Of a DNA stretch of 64,000 bases, positions 1 to 12,262 are shown in pieces (position 1 is the stretch's first letter; each line of letters starts with the position of its first letter). Both the position numbers and the translations under genes were made by a program. The notes beneath the pieces are model-generated. The model saw only the letters and a list, made by a program, of their open reading frames with translations. It did no database searches and was not told where the DNA came from. The stretch is from Mycolicibacterium porcinum. GTDB taxonomy: Bacteria; Actinomycetota; Actinomycetes; Mycobacteriales; Mycobacteriaceae. Location of the stretch: contig MSTD01000013.1 in assembly GCA_001942045.1 (NCBI GenBank), forward strand, positions 62,001 through 126,000. The letters are read 5' to 3'.

Positions 1-2
1 CG

Positions 3-3000
3 GGATCCACCGGCCTGCCCAAGGGCGTTCCGGTGCCGCACCGGCCGATCGCGGAGTACTTCGTCTGGTTCGGCGGCGACTACCAGGTCACCGAGGACGA
101 GCGCCTGCTGCAGGTCGCCTCGCAGAGCTTCGATGTGTCGATCGGCGAGATCTTCGGGATGCTGGCCGCCGGTGCGCGACTGGTGATCCCGAAGCCGGGT
201 GGGCTGGGCGACATCGGCTATCTCACGGATCTGCTGCGCGACGAGGGCATCACGTCGATGCACTTCGTCCCGTCACTGCTCGGGTTGTTCCTGTCGCTGC
301 CGGGGGTCAACGAGTGGCGCACGCTGCAGCGCGTGCCGATCGGTGGAGAGGCGTTGCCGGGGGAGATCGCCGACAAGTTCCTCGCCACGTTCGACTCGCT
401 ACTGCACAACTTCTACGGGCCCACCGAAACGGTGCTCAACTGCACGCGTTACAAGGTCGAGGGCAAGCAGGGCGCCCGGATCGTGCCGATCGGCACGCCG
501 AAGATCAACACCACGATCCATCTGCTCGACGATGCGCTGCAACCGGTGCCGGTCGGGGTGATCGGTGAGATCTACATCGGCGGAACACATGTCGCGCACG
601 GGTACCACGACCGCCCACGCCTGACCGCCGAACGGTTCGTCGCAGATCCGTTCAATCCCGGCGGACGGATGTACCGGTCGGGCGACCTGGCCCGGCGCAA
701 CGCCGACGGGGACATCGAATTCGTCGGCCGCGCCGACGAGCAGGTCAAGATCCGCGGCTTCCGGATCGAACTCGGTGAGGTCTCCGCGGCCATCTCCGTC
801 GACCCGTCCGTGGGGCAGGCCGTGGTGGTGGTCAGCGACCTGCCGTCACTGGGCAAGAGCCTGGTCGCCTACATCACGCCGGCGGCCGGGGCCGAACGGG
901 TGGAGATCGACCGCATCCGGGCCAGGGTGACCGCGGCCCTGCCCGAGTACATGATCCCGGCGGCGTTCGTCGAGCTGGCCGAGATCCCGATCACCGCGCA
1001 CGGCAAGATCGATCGCCGGGCCCTGCCCGAGCCGGAGATCCGCTCGGCCACCGAATTCCGTGCGCCCGAATCCGAAACCGAACACGAGATCGTCGCGCTG
1101 TTCGGCGAGTTGCTCGAGCGCGACGGCGTCGGCGCCGACGACTCGTTCTTCGATCTGGGCGGTCACTCCCTGCTGGCCACGAAGCTCGTCGCCGCGGTGC
1201 GGACCCGCTGCGGGGTCGAGCTCGGCGTGGCCGATGTCTTCGAGAACGCCACGGTGGCGGGCCTGGCGGCCAAGGTCGACGAGCTGCGCGCCTCGGGCCT
1301 CGGTGCCGGCCTGCCTGCCATCGTCGCCACCGCCCATGACGGGCCGGCCCAGATGTCGGCGGCCCAGCACCGCCAGTGGTTCCAGTTCCGCATCGACGGA
1401 CCCAACCCGGTCAACAACGTGCCCTTCGCGGCACGACTGACCGGACCCTGCGACGTCGAGGCGCTGGCCACCGCGGTCAGCGATGTGGTGGCCCGCCACG
1501 AGATCCTGCGCACCACCTATCGCGAAATCGACGGTGTGCCTTACCAGGTGGTCCATCCCGTCGCCCCGGTGGTGGTGCGTCGCGCCGACGGCGCCGGCGA
1601 GGAGTGGGTGCAGGGCGAGCTCGACGCCGAACGACGGCACTGCTTCGACCTGGAGAACGAGTGGCCGGTGAAGGCCGCGATGTTGTCCACCCCGGATTCG
1701 CACGTGCTCTCCCTGGTGGTGCACCACATCGCCGCCGACCACTGGTCGGGCACGGTGCTGTTCACCGATCTGCTGACCGCCTACCACGCCCGCCGGGCCG
1801 GACACGCTCCCGAATGGGCGCCGTTGCCGGTGCAGTACGCGGACTTCGCGGCGTGGCAGGCGGAGGTACTCTCGGGCGGCGACGAGCGGGTCGAGGAGCA
1901 ACGCACCTACTGGACACGGCAATTGGCGGGTCTGTCGGGGGAGGCGGACGTCGAGAACGGCTTGCAGCCGGACTTCCCGCGGCCGCCGGTGCCGACCGGT
2001 GAGGGCAAGGCGCTCGACTTCACCATCGATACGGCCTTGCGGGGCAAGCTCGTCGAACTCAGTCGTGAGCTCGGGGTCACCGAGTTCATGGTGCTGCAGG
2101 CCGCCGTCGCGATCGCGCTGCACAAGGCCGGGCAGGGGACCGACATCGCACTGGGCACTCCGGTGGCCGGGCGCACTGCCCCCGAACTCGATGCGCTGAT
2201 CGGGTTCTTCATCAACATCGTCGTGCTGCGCAACGACCTGTCGGGCAACCCGACATTGCGTGAGGTGCTGCGGCGTTCCCGTGACATGGCGCTGGCCGCC
2301 TACAAGCATCAGGACCTACCGTTCGACCGGGTCGTCGACGCGGTGAGCCCGGTGCGTTCGCTGGCGCGCAACCCGCTGTTCGGGGTGGTGGTGCACGTAC
2401 GTGAGGACATGCCGGCCGAGCAGGTCATCGACACCGGTGCCGACGGTGAAACCCGTTTCACCGCACTGGAACCCACGTTCGACGTGGCGCACGCCGACCT
2501 GTCGCTCAACTTCTTCGCCGAGGCCGGCGCCGGCTATCGGGGCACCGTCATCTACCGCACCGAGCTCTACGAGGCGGCCACCGCGCAACGTCTCGTGGGC
2601 TGGCTGCATCGCATCGTCGAGGCATTCGCCGGCGACGCCGATCAGACGGTGCGTGACATCGCGGTCCTCGATGAGGCCGAACGTGACCTGCTGGTCAATG
2701 ACTGGAGCCGTAAAGCGGTGCCACCGGCCGGACTGCCGCAGACCGAGGGCGCAGACCGCGTCTACGTGCTCGACGAATGGCGTCAACCGGTGGCGATCGG
2801 TGTCACCGGGGACGTCTACTACGCAGGGGGTGCGGTCGGCCGTGCAGCCGGAGCCGCCCGGGGACCTGCGGCACAGCGCTTCGCGGCCAATCCTTTTGCC
2901 GATGGGCAGCTGTACCGCACCGGGGACCGGGGCCGCTGGACCACCGACGGCAGGCTGGAGCCGATCACCACCGGTGAGCCTCGCCTGCAGGCCGCGCTGG

Positions 3001-3575
3001 AAGCGCTCGACGGGGTTGCGGTCGCGGCCACCCGGCACTGGGACCTCCGGGGCGTGACGACGTTGGCCGGCTACCTGGTGGCCGAACCTGCAGTGGCCGA
3101 CACCGAAACCCTTTTGGACAGTGCCCGGGCCGCGCTGCCCGAGGAGTTCTCCGGCGCCGTGCTCGCGGTGGTCGACGACATCGTGCCCGCCACCCTGACC
3201 CGGCCACAGATCACGTCGTCAGCGCCGTCGGAGCCGCCGGCCACCCCGACCGAGCACACGCTGGCGGCCATGCTGGTGGATCTGCTCGGCGCCACGGACG
3301 TCGGCCGGTACGACGACTTCTTCACACTCGGCGGCGACAGCATCCTGGCGGTGCAGCTCGCGGCGCGGGCACGTGATGCCGGCATGGCCCTGACGGCCCG
3401 CATGGTGTTCGAACACCCGGGGCTGGCCGACCTGGCCGCCGCGATCGACGCGGCCGGGGACGGTGCCGCGGCGGCCGATGTGCACCACGAGCCGATGTCC
3501 GCGTCGGGTCTGTCGCCCGACGAGCTGGCCGCCCTGACCGCGGGATGGGGCCAGGGCCAGGGGATCTCGACATGA
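3..3575 (+). CDS. mbtE: Mycobactin NRPS MbtE, 5' truncated by window edge
   Basis: Non-ribosomal peptide synthetase of mycobactin assembly; in the known pathway MbtE loads and condenses a lysine-derived residue. The first in-frame codons read GSTGLPKGV, adenylation motif A3, so the start and the upstream condensation domain lie outside the window. Visible order: adenylation domain (A3 to the [10 protein letters not shown]10 lysine, about nt 3-1040), carrier domain with LGGHSLLAT (phosphopantetheine Ser at nt 1167-1169), a condensation-type domain (HHIAADH at nt 1722), a short degenerate adenylation-like stretch that keeps YRTGDRGRW (nt 2720-3090), and a second carrier domain with LGGDSILAV (Ser at nt 3339). 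It ends in an ATGA overlap with mbtF. Confidence 0.93.
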   Translation, partial: GSTGLPKGVPVPHRPIAEYFVWFGGDYQVTEDERLLQVASQSFDVSIGEIFGMLAAGARLVIPKPGGLGDIGYLTDLLRDEGITSMHFVPSLLGLFLSLPGVNEWRTLQRVPIGGEALPGEIADKFLATFDSLLHNFYGPTETVLNCTRYKVEGKQGARIVPIGTPKINTTIHLLDDALQPVPVGVIGEIYIGGTHVAHGYHDRPRLTAERFVADPFNPGGRMYRSGDLARRNADGDIEFVGRADEQVKIRGFRIELGEVSAAISVDPSVGQAVVVVSDLPSLGKSLVAYITPAAGAERVEIDRIRARVTAALPEYMIPAAFVELAEIPITAHGKIDRRALPEPEIRSATEFRAPESETEHEIVALFGELLERDGVGADDSFFDLGGHSLLATKLVAAVRTRCGVELGVADVFENATVAGLAAKVDELRASGLGAGLPAIVATAHDGPAQMSAAQHRQWFQFRIDGPNPVNNVPFAARLTGPCDVEALATAVSDVVARHEILRTTYREIDGVPYQVVHPVAPVVVRRADGAGEEWVQGELDAERRHCFDLENEWPVKAAMLSTPDSHVLSLVVHHIAADHWSGTVLFTDLLTAYHARRAGHAPEWAPLPVQYADFAAWQAEVLSGGDERVEEQRTYWTRQLAGLSGEADVENGLQPDFPRPPVPTGEGKALDFTIDTALRGKLVELSRELGVTEFMVLQAAVAIALHKAGQGTDIALGTPVAGRTAPELDALIGFFINIVVLRNDLSGNPTLREVLRRSRDMALAAYKHQDLPFDRVVDAVSPVRSLARNPLFGVVVHVREDMPAEQVIDTGADGETRFTALEPTFDVAHADLSLNFFAEAGAGYRGTVIYRTELYEAATAQRLVGWLHRIVEAFAGDADQTVRDIAVLDEAERDLLVNDWSRKAVPPAGLPQTEGADRVYVLDEWRQPVAIGVTGDVYYAGGAVGRAAGAARGPAAQRFAANPFADGQLYRTGDRGRWTTDGRLEPITTGEPRLQAALEALDGVAVAATRHWDLRGVTTLAGYLVAEPAVADTETLLDSARAALPEEFSGAVLAVVDDIVPATLTRPQITSSAPSEPPATPTEHTLAAMLVDLLGATDVGRYDDFFTLGGDSILAVQLAARARDAGMALTARMVFEHPGLADLAAAIDAAGDGAAAADVHHEPMSASGLSPDELAALTAGWGQGQGIST

Positions 3576-6500
3576 CGACCACCGGAACGCCGCCCGGCGT
3601 CGAGGACGTGTTGGCGCTCAGCCCGCTGCAGCAAGGGCTGTACTCGCTGGCCGGCCTGACCGAAGGCGACGACGGAGCCGATCCGTACGTCATCGCGATG
3701 GCAGCCGACGTCGACGGGGCGCTCAACGCTGAGCTGCTGAGGACGTGCGCCGAGGCGATGCTGGTGCGCCATCCGAACCTGCGGGCCAGCTTCTTCCAGG
3801 GAAACTTGAGCCGTCCGGTCGCCGTGGTCCCGTCCGCGGTCGAATTGCCCTGGCGTCAGGTGCAGGCCGACGACGAGCAGGCGGTCACGTTGGAAGCCGA
3901 GGAGCGCGCCCGGCGATTCGACCTCGGCCGCGGGCCGTTGATCCGCTTCCTTCTCATCGAAAAGCCCGGTGAGCGTTGGCGTCTGGTGATTGTCGCCCAC
4001 CACATCGCGATCGACGGCTGGTCGCTGCCCGTGTTTGTGGGGGAGCTACTCGCGCTGTACGGCGCGAACGGCGATGCCGCCGGACTGCCCGGGAAAGTGC
4101 GTCCGTACCGCGACTACATCGGCTGGCTGGCCGGTCGCGATCAGCAGGCCAGCCGGGCGCGGTGGCAGTCCCATCTGTACGGCCTGGATGCCCCCACGTT
4201 GCTGTCCCCGGTGCTGGCCGGACGGGAGACCCAGCCGGGCCTGCCGTCGCGCACCGAGGTGAGCCTCGACGAACAGCAGTCCGCGGCGATCTTCGAGGCC
4301 GCCAGGTCCCGCGGCGTCACGGTCAACACGCTGTTCCAGATGGCCTGGGCGACAATTCTTTCGGTCTGCACCGACCGCACCGACGTGGTGTACGGCGTCA
4401 CGGTGTCGGGGCGTCCGGATGAGCTGGCCGGCGTCGAGTCGATGGTCGGGCTGTTCATCAACACCGTGCCACTGCGGGTCCGGGTCGACCCCGGCCTGCC
4501 GGTCGGCACCCAGTGTCTGGCGTTGCAACGCGAAGCCGCCGAACTACGTGACCACAGCTATCTCAGCCACACCGAGTTGCGTTCGATCGGTGGGATCGGC
4601 GAGCTGTACGACACGCTGCTGGTGTACGAGAACTTCCCGCCCGGCGGGTTGGTCGGCAGCGACGAGTTCGACCTCGGCGGCGCGATACTGCGGCCGTCGG
4701 CCCTGGAGAGCCTGTCGCATTTCCCGGTCACGATCGCCGCGCATCCCACCCACGGCCGGCTCACGGTGCTGGTCGAAACCCTCGACGGGGCACTGGGACC
4801 GCTCGATCCGCGTGGCCTGGGCCTGCGGGTGCTGACTGTCGTGCAGCGGCTGCTGGACCGCTGGGAACGTCCGCTGCGCGAGGTCGCCGTCACGCTCGAT
4901 GACGACCCGCAGCCGGTAGGGGCACCGGCCATCGACGGTGAAGACCGGCCCCACACCGGCTTTCATACCGCCTTCACCGAGAACGCCGGGGAGCGGCTCG
5001 GTTCGGTGGCCCTGAGCTGGGATGGGGGAGAGCTCAGCTACCGCGAGCTCGACGCCGCCGCCGATCGCCTGGCCGCTGCGCTGATCCGGCGCGGGGTGGG
5101 CGACGAGACCCCGGTCCCGATCCGGTTGCGCCGCGGGCCCGACTACGTGGTGGCGATGCTCGCGGTGCTCAAGGCGGGCGGAATGATCGTGCCGCTGGAC
5201 CCGGCCATGCCCGATGAGCGGGTGGCCGAAATCTTGCGACAGATCGGCGCCGGCCGACACTCGCTCGTCGTCGACGAAACTCTGCTCGCCGCCGTCGATT
5301 CCGAACCGGACGCCGACTACCGACCCGCGCCGGTGCGCCCCGGACAGGGTGCCTACATCGTGTTCACCTCGGGCACCACCGGAAAACCCAAGGGCGTCAT
5401 CGGAACCCATCAGGCCCTGCTGGCCTACTGCGCCGACCATGCGAACCAGGTGTTGCGGCCGGCGGCCGCGCGCCTCGGCCGTCCGCTCCGGGTGGCCCAC
5501 GCCTGGTCGTTCACGTTCGACGCGGCCTGGCAGCCGTTGGCAGCCCTGCTCGACGGGCACACCGTGCACATCGTCGCCGACGACGTGCAGCGCGACGCCG
5601 AGGCACTGGTGGACACCATCGGGCGCTTCGCGATCGACATGATCGACACCACCCCGTCGATGTTCGCCTCACTGCGGGCCGCGGGCCTGCTGAGCCGGGT
5701 GCCGTTGGCGGTGCTCGCGCTCGGCGGTGAGGCCATCGACACCGCGACCTGGCAGGGGATCCAGTCCGAGTGTGAGCGCACCTGGATGTCGGCACACAAC
5801 TGCTACGGACCGACCGAGACCACGGTGGAAGCCGTCGTGGCCGTCATCGCCGAACACCCCCAACCGTGCATCGGTCATCCCACCGAGTCGACCGCGGCAT
5901 ACGTGCTCGACGGGTGGCTGCGTCCGGTACCCGATGGCGTCTACGGCGAACTGTATTTGGCCGGTGGACAATTGGCCCGAGGTTACCTCGGGAGACCGGG
6001 GGAGACGGCCGCGCGGTTCGTCGCCGATCCCTTCACGCCCGGTGCCCGGATGTACCGCACCGGAGACGTGGTGCGCCGCAATCCGGAGTCTCGTGCCATT
6101 GAATTCCTGGGCCGCAGCGACGATCAGGTCAAGATCCGCGGCTTCCGGGTGGAGCCCGGCGAGGTGGCCGCGACGCTGCACACCCATCCCGGCGTCCGGC
6201 ATGCCCATGTGGCGGTACGGCAGCACCGCAGCGGGCCGCGCCTCGTCGCCTACGTGGTCACGACCACCCCGGCCGCCGAGCTGCGCCGGATGTTAACCAC
6301 CACGCTGCCACGGCATCTGGTGCCCCACCACATCGTCGTCGTCGACGAGATCCCGCTGACCACCAACGGCAAGGTTGACGATGCCGCACTGGCGGCGCTC
6401 GGCACCGGCGGGTCTACCGAGGGATCTGAGCAACCGGCCACCGAGACCGAGCGGGTGCTCGCCGAGGTGCTGGCCGAGGTGCTGGGCACGCCCGAGGGTG

Positions 6501-8002
6501 CCGGTGTCGACGTCACCGCCGACTTCCTCGATCTCGGGCTGGACAGCATCGTGGCGCTGTCGGTCGTGCAGGCCGTGCGCCGCCGCGGCGTCGCGTTGCG
6601 GGCCCGGCTGATGCTGGACTGCGCGACGGTTCGCGAACTCGCGGCCGCCATCGACTACGACGCGGTCGAGCTCGAGCGCTCCGACGACGCACCCGACGAA
6701 GCCACACCATCGGGGCCCATCCCACTGCTGCCCAACGGGCGCTGGCTCTACCAGTACGGTGACCCCCGCCGGCTGGCGCAAACCGAGGTGTTCCGGCTGC
6801 CGGCGGCCATTACCCGGCCGCAGCTGGAAGCCTTGTTGCGCAACGTGGTCGACGGTCACGAGGTGCTGCGCACCCGGCTGGATCGCGATGCCCTGACATT
6901 GGTCGCGCACCCTCCGCGCGAGGTGCTTACTGAAGCCACGGGCTCCGGTGACCTCCACGACGCGGTGGCCGAGCAGGCCGAGGCCTCGGTGCAGCGCATG
7001 GATCCGGAGAACGGATCGATGCTCGACGCGGTCTGGTTGCACCACCCACAGGTCGACGGCGGCCTGCTGATCCTGACCGCCCATGTGTTGGCACTGGATC
7101 CGGCGTCGTGGCGGATTCTGGTGGGTGAACTCGAAAATGCCTGGCATGCAGTGGCGTCCGGGCGTGATCCGATGCCGGTGCGGGAACACACCTCGTTACG
7201 GCAGTGGTCACGCCTACTCACCGAACGGGCGGCCGGGCTTGACACGTGCGACTTCTGGGTGCAGCAGTTCGACGGGGACGATCCTGAGATCGGTACCCGC
7301 CGAATCGATCCCGCCACCGACCGGATGGCCGATGTGACGGTCACGATGTCCTTCGCCGAGCCGGAGCTGACGTCCCGGCTGTTGACCGGCCCGGTCCCGG
7401 TGACCGAGGTCCTGGCCGCGGCGACAGGCCGGGCCCTGACCGGCTGGCGCCGTCACCGTGGCCAGCCGGCCCCGGCACCGCTACTGGCGTTGGAGACTCA
7501 CGGTCGCTCGGATGCGGTGGTGTCAGACCACGCAGACGTGGACACCGGCGATACCGCCGGGTTGCTCAGCATGATCTACCCGTTGCGGCTGACCGCCGAT
7601 GACGCGAAGGGCGTGGCCGCGCAGGTGGCAGCCATCCCAGGCGATGCCATCGACTACGGGCTGCTGCGGTACCTGCGCGCGGACACCGCCGAACGGCTCG
7701 GCGCCCACCGGGACCCGCAGGTCCTGCTCAACTACCTGGGCCGGATTGAGCTGGATGCGTCCGATCACGCCCTGCTGCAGGACCGGTCGTTGCAGACCGG
7801 GGTGACCCCGATTCCCGAACCGAATGTCGCTGTGCGCCATGAATTGACGATCATGGCCGCGGTGATCGACCGCGACGGGTCGGCCGTGCTCGGCACCCAG
7901 TGGCGGACCCTGCCCGACCTTCTGTCCGCCGATGACATCGCCACTCTGCAGGCGCTGTGGCTGGACGCATTGCGAGACGTGTTGCGAGAGGTGACTGCAT
8001 GA
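3572..8002 (+). CDS. mbtF: Mycobactin NRPS MbtF
   Basis: Terminal NRPS of mycobactin synthesis, thought to add the second lysine-derived residue that ends up as the cyclised hydroxamate. 1476 aa from the ATG overlapping the mbtE stop. N-terminal condensation domain opens with LSPLQQGLY and keeps HHIAIDG (H143, H144, D148). The adenylation domain has [11 protein letters not shown] (from residue 599), NCYGPTETT and a C-terminal NGKVDD. The carrier serine is S992 in [11 protein letters not shown]. The last ~420 residues resemble an epimerization domain ([15 protein letters not shown]), but its catalytic motif reads AHVLALDP, keeping His1171 and Asp1176 while losing the first His and the Gly. No thioesterase domain is visible. 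Confidence 0.93.
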   Translation: MTTTGTPPGVEDVLALSPLQQGLYSLAGLTEGDDGADPYVIAMAADVDGALNAELLRTCAEAMLVRHPNLRASFFQGNLSRPVAVVPSAVELPWRQVQADDEQAVTLEAEERARRFDLGRGPLIRFLLIEKPGERWRLVIVAHHIAIDGWSLPVFVGELLALYGANGDAAGLPGKVRPYRDYIGWLAGRDQQASRARWQSHLYGLDAPTLLSPVLAGRETQPGLPSRTEVSLDEQQSAAIFEAARSRGVTVNTLFQMAWATILSVCTDRTDVVYGVTVSGRPDELAGVESMVGLFINTVPLRVRVDPGLPVGTQCLALQREAAELRDHSYLSHTELRSIGGIGELYDTLLVYENFPPGGLVGSDEFDLGGAILRPSALESLSHFPVTIAAHPTHGRLTVLVETLDGALGPLDPRGLGLRVLTVVQRLLDRWERPLREVAVTLDDDPQPVGAPAIDGEDRPHTGFHTAFTENAGERLGSVALSWDGGELSYRELDAAADRLAAALIRRGVGDETPVPIRLRRGPDYVVAMLAVLKAGGMIVPLDPAMPDERVAEILRQIGAGRHSLVVDETLLAAVDSEPDADYRPAPVRPGQGAYIVFTSGTTGKPKGVIGTHQALLAYCADHANQVLRPAAARLGRPLRVAHAWSFTFDAAWQPLAALLDGHTVHIVADDVQRDAEALVDTIGRFAIDMIDTTPSMFASLRAAGLLSRVPLAVLALGGEAIDTATWQGIQSECERTWMSAHNCYGPTETTVEAVVAVIAEHPQPCIGHPTESTAAYVLDGWLRPVPDGVYGELYLAGGQLARGYLGRPGETAARFVADPFTPGARMYRTGDVVRRNPESRAIEFLGRSDDQVKIRGFRVEPGEVAATLHTHPGVRHAHVAVRQHRSGPRLVAYVVTTTPAAELRRMLTTTLPRHLVPHHIVVVDEIPLTTNGKVDDAALAALGTGGSTEGSEQPATETERVLAEVLAEVLGTPEGAGVDVTADFLDLGLDSIVALSVVQAVRRRGVALRARLMLDCATVRELAAAIDYDAVELERSDDAPDEATPSGPIPLLPNGRWLYQYGDPRRLAQTEVFRLPAAITRPQLEALLRNVVDGHEVLRTRLDRDALTLVAHPPREVLTEATGSGDLHDAVAEQAEASVQRMDPENGSMLDAVWLHHPQVDGGLLILTAHVLALDPASWRILVGELENAWHAVASGRDPMPVREHTSLRQWSRLLTERAAGLDTCDFWVQQFDGDDPEIGTRRIDPATDRMADVTVTMSFAEPELTSRLLTGPVPVTEVLAAATGRALTGWRRHRGQPAPAPLLALETHGRSDAVVSDHADVDTGDTAGLLSMIYPLRLTADDAKGVAAQVAAIPGDAIDYGLLRYLRADTAERLGAHRDPQVLLNYLGRIELDASDHALLQDRSLQTGVTPIPEPNVAVRHELTIMAAVIDRDGSAVLGTQWRTLPDLLSADDIATLQALWLDALRDVLREVTA

Positions 8003-9300
8003 GTACCCCAACGACCCCCACGCTGGCCGTCATCGGCGCCGGACCCAAGGCCATCGCGGTGGCCGCCAAGGCCGCCGAGTTACGGGCGATGGGTGTGCCG
8101 GCCCCAGAGGTGGTCGTCGTCGAACGTGCCGGGGTGGCTGCCAACTGGCAGGCGGTCGGCGGATGGACCGACGGCAATCATCGCCTCGGTACCGGGCCCG
8201 AGAAGGACATCGGCTTCCCGTACCGGTCGTCATTGGTGTCGCGGCGCAACGCCGAACTCGACGAGCGCATGACCCGGCACAGTTGGCAGGCCTACCTGAT
8301 CGCCACGGGTGGATTCGCCGAGTGGGTGGACCGCGGCCGGCCCGCACCGACCCACAAACGCTGGAGTCAGTACCTGGGCTGGGTGGCCGACGACATCGGG
8401 ATGAACGTGGTTCTCGGTGAGGTGGAACAGATCTCAGTCGACACAGACGCGCGCCGGTGGGTGTTGCGCACCGCCGAGGACACCGTCAGCGCCGACGGCC
8501 TGATGATCACCGGGCCCGGCCAGGCCGAACGTTCGGTGTTGCCGGGCAACCCTCGGGTGATGTCGATCGCGCAGTTCTGGCATCAGGCCGGCAAGCATGA
8601 ACTGATCACCGCCGAGCGGGTGGCGGTGATCGGCGGCGGCGAGACGGCCGCCTCGATGCTCAACGAGCTTTTCCGGCACCGGGTTTCGACCATCACGGTG
8701 ATCTCGCCGACCGTCACCCTGTTCACCCGCGGCGAGGGGTTCTTCGAGAACACCCTGTTCTCCGACCCGACTGGATGGACCGGTCTCACCCTAGCCGAGC
8801 GCCGGGATGCGCTGGCCCGCACCGATCGCGGCGTGTTCTCTGCCCGCGTGCAGGACGCGCTGCTGGCTGACGACCGGATCCGTCACCTTCGTGGCCGGGT
8901 GGCGCATGCGGTGGCCCGCGATGAGCGGATCCGGCTGACCCTGTCCACCAACACCGGGGGCGAAGCGGTCGAAACCGTGCACGGTTTCGATTTGGTGATC
9001 GACGGGTCCGGCGCCGACTCGCTGTGGTTCGCACCGTTGTTCAGCCAGGACGCTCTGGACCTGCTGGAGCTGGGCCTCGGTGGACCACTGACCAGTGAGT
9101 CGCTCCAGGAGAACATCGGGCACGACCTGGCCCTGACCGATGTGTTCCCCAAGTTGTTCCTTCCGGGACTGGCCGGGCTCACCCAGGGCCCGGGCTTCCC
9201 GAATCTGAGCTGTCTCGGCCTGTTGTCCGACCGGGTGCTGGGCGCCGACCTGACCCACCCCTCGATGAGGAGACTCGATGAGTACCAATCCGTTCGATGA
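7999..9300 (+). CDS. mbtG: L-lysine N6-monooxygenase MbtG
   Basis: FAD/NADPH-dependent hydroxylase that makes the N6-hydroxyl of the lysine-derived groups, which become the iron-binding hydroxamates of mycobactin. The chosen ATG overlaps the mbtF stop (ATGA) and gives 433 aa beginning [20 protein letters not shown], so the FAD-binding GxGxxx motif lies right at the N-terminus. A second nucleotide-binding motif, [10 protein letters not shown], marks the NADPH site near residue 212. An upstream in-frame start at 7957 would put 14 residues inside mbtF and is less likely. Its 3' end overlaps mbtH by 23 bases, as expected in one polycistronic message. Confidence 0.93.
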   Translation: MSTPTTPTLAVIGAGPKAIAVAAKAAELRAMGVPAPEVVVVERAGVAANWQAVGGWTDGNHRLGTGPEKDIGFPYRSSLVSRRNAELDERMTRHSWQAYLIATGGFAEWVDRGRPAPTHKRWSQYLGWVADDIGMNVVLGEVEQISVDTDARRWVLRTAEDTVSADGLMITGPGQAERSVLPGNPRVMSIAQFWHQAGKHELITAERVAVIGGGETAASMLNELFRHRVSTITVISPTVTLFTRGEGFFENTLFSDPTGWTGLTLAERRDALARTDRGVFSARVQDALLADDRIRHLRGRVAHAVARDERIRLTLSTNTGGEAVETVHGFDLVIDGSGADSLWFAPLFSQDALDLLELGLGGPLTSESLQENIGHDLALTDVFPKLFLPGLAGLTQGPGFPNLSCLGLLSDRVLGADLTHPSMRRLDEYQSVR

Positions 9301-9499
9301 CGAGAACGGCACGTTCTACGTACTGGTCAATGCTGAGGACCAGCACAGCCTCTGGCCGGCGTTCGCCGATGTGCCCGCTGGCTGGCGGGTGGTCTTCGGC
9401 GCGGCCGGCCGCACCGAGTGCCTGGACTACGTCGAGGCGAACTGGACGGATCTGCGGCCGGGCAGCCTGCGTGAGGCGATGGCGAACCAGGGCAGCTGA
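9278..9499 (+). CDS. mbtH: MbtH-family NRPS accessory protein
   Basis: 73-residue member of the MbtH family; these small proteins bind adenylation domains and are needed for solubility or activity of many NRPSs, here presumably MbtE/MbtF (and MbtB outside the window). The family signature is clear: [19 protein letters not shown], then SLWPAF and VPAGW. The start lies inside mbtG, so translation is coupled. The stop codon is part of a perfect palindrome shared with the convergent gene downstream. Confidence 0.95.
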   Translation: MSTNPFDDENGTFYVLVNAEDQHSLWPAFADVPAGWRVVFGAAGRTECLDYVEANWTDLRPGSLREAMANQGS

Positions 9500-9512
9500 C
9501 CGGCGCCGGTCA
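9497..9512. terminator. Palindrome spanning two convergent stop codons
   Basis: TGACCGGCGCCGGTCA is a perfect 16-base palindrome. Its left TGA is the mbtH stop and its right TCA is the reverse complement of the stop of the opposing small gene. With only ten bases between the coding regions it is the only visible candidate for a bidirectional terminator; there is no T-run and the loop would be minimal, so the termination role is an inference. Confidence 0.4.
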
Positions 9513-9824
9513 CGCCAGGTTCGGCGCGAGGGCGTCCATGTCGAATACCCGCGCGTGGAGGATGGTGCGGTTTCGCAGCGCCGCGCGTACGGCCCGGTGC
9601 AGGCCGTCCTCGAGATAGATGTCGCCGCGCCATTTCACCGCATGCGGGAACAGGTCCCCGTAGAACGTCGAGTCCTCGGACAGCAGCCGGTCCAGGGCGA
9701 GCACCGTGGTGGTGGTGACGAGCTCGTCGAGGCGCAGTTGGCGCGGCGGGATGCGGGACCAATCCCGGTAGGAGAGCCCGTGCTCCGGGTAGGGTTTGCC
9801 CTCCTGGACGCCCTTGAAGATCAT
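9510..9824 (-). CDS. Conserved mycobacterial protein, Rv2375-like
   Basis: 104-aa protein starting MIFKGVQEGKPYPEHGLSYRDW, in the position and of the length of M. tuberculosis Rv2375. The sequence suggests a soluble protein without signal peptide or membrane segment; LDELVTTTTVLALDRLLSEDS and the middle segment with GDIYLEDGLHRAVRAAL suggest an alpha/beta fold. I do not recognise a biochemical function. A much longer upstream reading frame exists, but the extra residues cross the divergent promoter region of hrcA and look non-coding. Confidence 0.75.
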   Translation of the reverse strand: MIFKGVQEGKPYPEHGLSYRDWSRIPPRQLRLDELVTTTTVLALDRLLSEDSTFYGDLFPHAVKWRGDIYLEDGLHRAVRAALRNRTILHARVFDMDALAPNLA

Positions 9825-10029
9825 CGCCGGCCCGCCTCCGTCGCAGCGTCGCGCGGTGTTGCCATCGGCATAGGTGCCTAGGCTAATACGTTCACGGGTC
9901 GTTGCCCGAGCCGGTATCGCCTGCCTCGAGGATCCCGGGCGCTCGCCACGAATCGGTAAACCCGCTGCTGATCGGTAAAATGAACCGAGCAAAATAAAGT
10001 CATCGCTGCTGCGAAAGGTAGGTGAACAG

Positions 10030-11061
10030 GTGGGGAGCGCCGACGAACGTCGTTTCGAGGTGCTGCGTGCCATCGTCGCCGACTTCGTGGCCACGCAGGA
10101 GCCCATCGGCTCGAAGACCCTGGTGGAGCGCCACAACCTCGGCGTGTCCAGCGCGACGGTCCGCAACGACATGGCGGTGCTGGAAGCCGAGGGGTACATC
10201 ACCCAGCCGCACACCAGTTCGGGCCGGGTGCCCACCGAGAAGGGCTACCGCGAGTTCGTCGACCGCATCGACAACGTCAAGCCGTTGTCGTCCTCGGAAC
10301 GCCGCGCCATCCTGTCGTTCCTGGAGTCCGGCGTCGACCTGGACGACGTGCTGCGACGTGCGGTGCGGCTGCTCGCGCAGCTCACCCGGCAGGTCGCCAT
10401 CGTGCAGTACCCGACACTGTCCACCTCGACTGTGCGCCACCTCGAGGTGGTGGCGCTCACCCCGGCGCGGCTGCTGCTGGTGGTCATCACCGATTCGGGT
10501 CGGGTCGACCAGCGCATCGTCGAACTCGGCGACGCCATCGATGACCATGAGCTGTCCAAACTGCGCGAGATGCTGGGCCAGGCGCTGGAAGGTAAGCCGC
10601 TCACCGCGGCGTCGATCGCGGTAAGCGATCTGGCCTCGCACCTCAACGGTCAGGGCGCACTGGCCGATGCGGTCGGCAGGTCGGCGACCGTCCTGGTCGA
10701 GACACTCGTCGAGCACACCGAGGAACGACTGCTCCTCGGCGGGACCGCCAACCTGACCCGCAACACCGCCGATTTCGGCGGATCGTTGCGGTCGGTGCTG
10801 GAGGCTCTCGAGGAGCAGGTGGTGGTGCTGCGGTTGTTGGCGGCCCAGCAGGAAGCGGGCAAGGTCACCGTGCGTATCGGTCATGAGACCGAGGCCGAGC
10901 AGATGCTGGGAACGTCGGTGGTGAGCACCACGTACGGCAGTTCGGGCAAGGTGTACGGCGGAATGGGTGTGGTGGGTCCCACCCGAATGGACTATCCGGG
11001 AACTATCGCCAATGTCGCGGCGGTTGCTCTTTACATCGGCGAAGTCCTAGGTACTCGGTAA
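10030..11061 (+). CDS. hrcA: Heat-inducible transcription repressor HrcA
   Basis: Represses chaperone genes at normal temperature by binding CIRCE elements; folding of HrcA is itself dependent on GroE in the known model. 343 aa, GTG start preceded by AAAGGTAGG. The N-terminal winged helix ([50 protein letters not shown]) and the C-terminal [17 protein letters not shown] segment are intact. It heads a run with dnaJ2 and rsmE, 43 bases before dnaJ2. I saw no CIRCE inverted repeat in the 205-base upstream gap, so autoregulation is not supported here. Confidence 0.95.
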   Translation: MGSADERRFEVLRAIVADFVATQEPIGSKTLVERHNLGVSSATVRNDMAVLEAEGYITQPHTSSGRVPTEKGYREFVDRIDNVKPLSSSERRAILSFLESGVDLDDVLRRAVRLLAQLTRQVAIVQYPTLSTSTVRHLEVVALTPARLLLVVITDSGRVDQRIVELGDAIDDHELSKLREMLGQALEGKPLTAASIAVSDLASHLNGQGALADAVGRSATVLVETLVEHTEERLLLGGTANLTRNTADFGGSLRSVLEALEEQVVVLRLLAAQQEAGKVTVRIGHETEAEQMLGTSVVSTTYGSSGKVYGGMGVVGPTRMDYPGTIANVAAVALYIGEVLGTR

Positions 11062-11104
11062 CACAGCCGGTTCGTCCGGCACAGAAAGGTCAGGCAAGGT
11101 CAGC

Positions 11105-12247
11105 GTGGCACGCGATTATTACGGCTTGCTCGGAGTGAGCAAAGGCGCGAGCGATTCGGAGGTCAAACGTGCCTACCGACGGCTGGCGCGTGAGCTGCAC
11201 CCCGACGTCAATCCCGATGAGGAGGCGCAGGCCCGGTTCACCGAGATCCAGATGGCCTACGAGGTCCTCTCGGATCCCGAGAAGCGTCGCATCGTTGACA
11301 TGGGCGGTGACCCGATGGAGTCGGTGGGCGGTGCGCCCGGTGGGTTCAGCGGGTTCGGCGGGCTGGGCGATGTCTTCGAGGCGTTCTTCGGCGGCGGCGC
11401 CGCGTCCCGCGGGCCGGTCGGCCGGGTACGGCCTGGTGCGGATTCGCTGCTGCGGATGCGGCTGGACCTGGAGGAGTGCGCGACGGGCGTGACCAAACAG
11501 GTCACGGTGGACACCGCGGTGTTGTGCGACCTGTGCCACGGCAAGGGCACCAACGGGAAGTCCACGCCGGTCGCCTGCGACACGTGTGACGGCCGGGGCG
11601 AGATCCAGACCGTGCAGCGCTCGCTGCTCGGCCAGGTGATGACCACCCGTCCGTGCCCGGTCTGCGGGGGAATCGGTGAGGTCATCCCCGATCCGTGCCA
11701 CCGGTGCGGTGGCGACGGCCGGGTGCGCGCCCGTCGTGAGATCAGCGTCAAGATCCCGGCCGGTGTCGGCGACGGCATGCGGGTTCGGCTGGCCGCCCAG
11801 GGCGAGGTCGGGCCGGGCGGCGGGCCCGCAGGTGACCTCTACGTCGAAGTCCACGAGAAGCAACACGACATCTTCGTCCGCGACGGTGACGACCTGCACT
11901 GCACCATCTCGGTGCCCATGGTCGACGCCGCGCTGGGCACCACGGTCACCGTCGACGCGATCCTCGACGGGCCCACCGAACTGACCATCGCCCCGGGTAC
12001 CCAGCCCGGCGCGGTGACCACCTTGCGGGGCCACGGCATGCCGCATCTGCGATCCGGGGTGCGCGGTGACCTGCACGCCCACGTCGACGTGGTGGTGCCG
12101 TTGCGGCTCGACAGCACCGACACCGACCTGCTGCGCAAGCTGAAGGAGAACCGCAGCCGCGACACCGCGGAAGTGCGTTCGACGCAGGCTTCGACGGGCT
12201 CCGGCGGCCTGTTCAGCCGGCTGCGTGAGACGTTCACCGGCCGCTGA
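11105..12247 (+). CDS. dnaJ2: Chaperone DnaJ2
   Basis: Hsp40 co-chaperone that delivers clients to DnaK and stimulates its ATPase. 380 aa, GTG start. J domain with HPD at residues 32-34, a Gly/Phe-rich linker ([19 protein letters not shown]), and all four zinc-binding CxxCxGxG repeats ([32 protein letters not shown]), followed by the C-terminal substrate-binding domains. Actinobacteria usually have a second DnaJ linked to dnaK-grpE; the linkage to hrcA marks this as the dnaJ2 copy. Confidence 0.96.
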   Translation: MARDYYGLLGVSKGASDSEVKRAYRRLARELHPDVNPDEEAQARFTEIQMAYEVLSDPEKRRIVDMGGDPMESVGGAPGGFSGFGGLGDVFEAFFGGGAASRGPVGRVRPGADSLLRMRLDLEECATGVTKQVTVDTAVLCDLCHGKGTNGKSTPVACDTCDGRGEIQTVQRSLLGQVMTTRPCPVCGGIGEVIPDPCHRCGGDGRVRARREISVKIPAGVGDGMRVRLAAQGEVGPGGGPAGDLYVEVHEKQHDIFVRDGDDLHCTISVPMVDAALGTTVTVDAILDGPTELTIAPGTQPGAVTTLRGHGMPHLRSGVRGDLHAHVDVVVPLRLDSTDTDLLRKLKENRSRDTAEVRSTQASTGSGGLFSRLRETFTGR

Positions 12248-12262
12248 CGCGGGGCTGATGGC

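Noticed and set aside
846..2309. A 487-codon open frame antisense to mbtE
   Set aside because: Shadow of the NRPS coding strand; no domain, and composition typical of reversed GC-rich codons.
9871..9889. Possible IdeR box (TAGGTGCCTAGGCTAAT) upstream of the Rv2375-like gene
   Set aside because: Only part of one half resembles the 19-base IdeR consensus; about 6 to 9 of 19 positions match in the best alignments.
9825..10029. A CIRCE element upstream of hrcA
   Set aside because: No TTAGCACTC-N9-GAGTGCTAA-like repeat was found in the gap.
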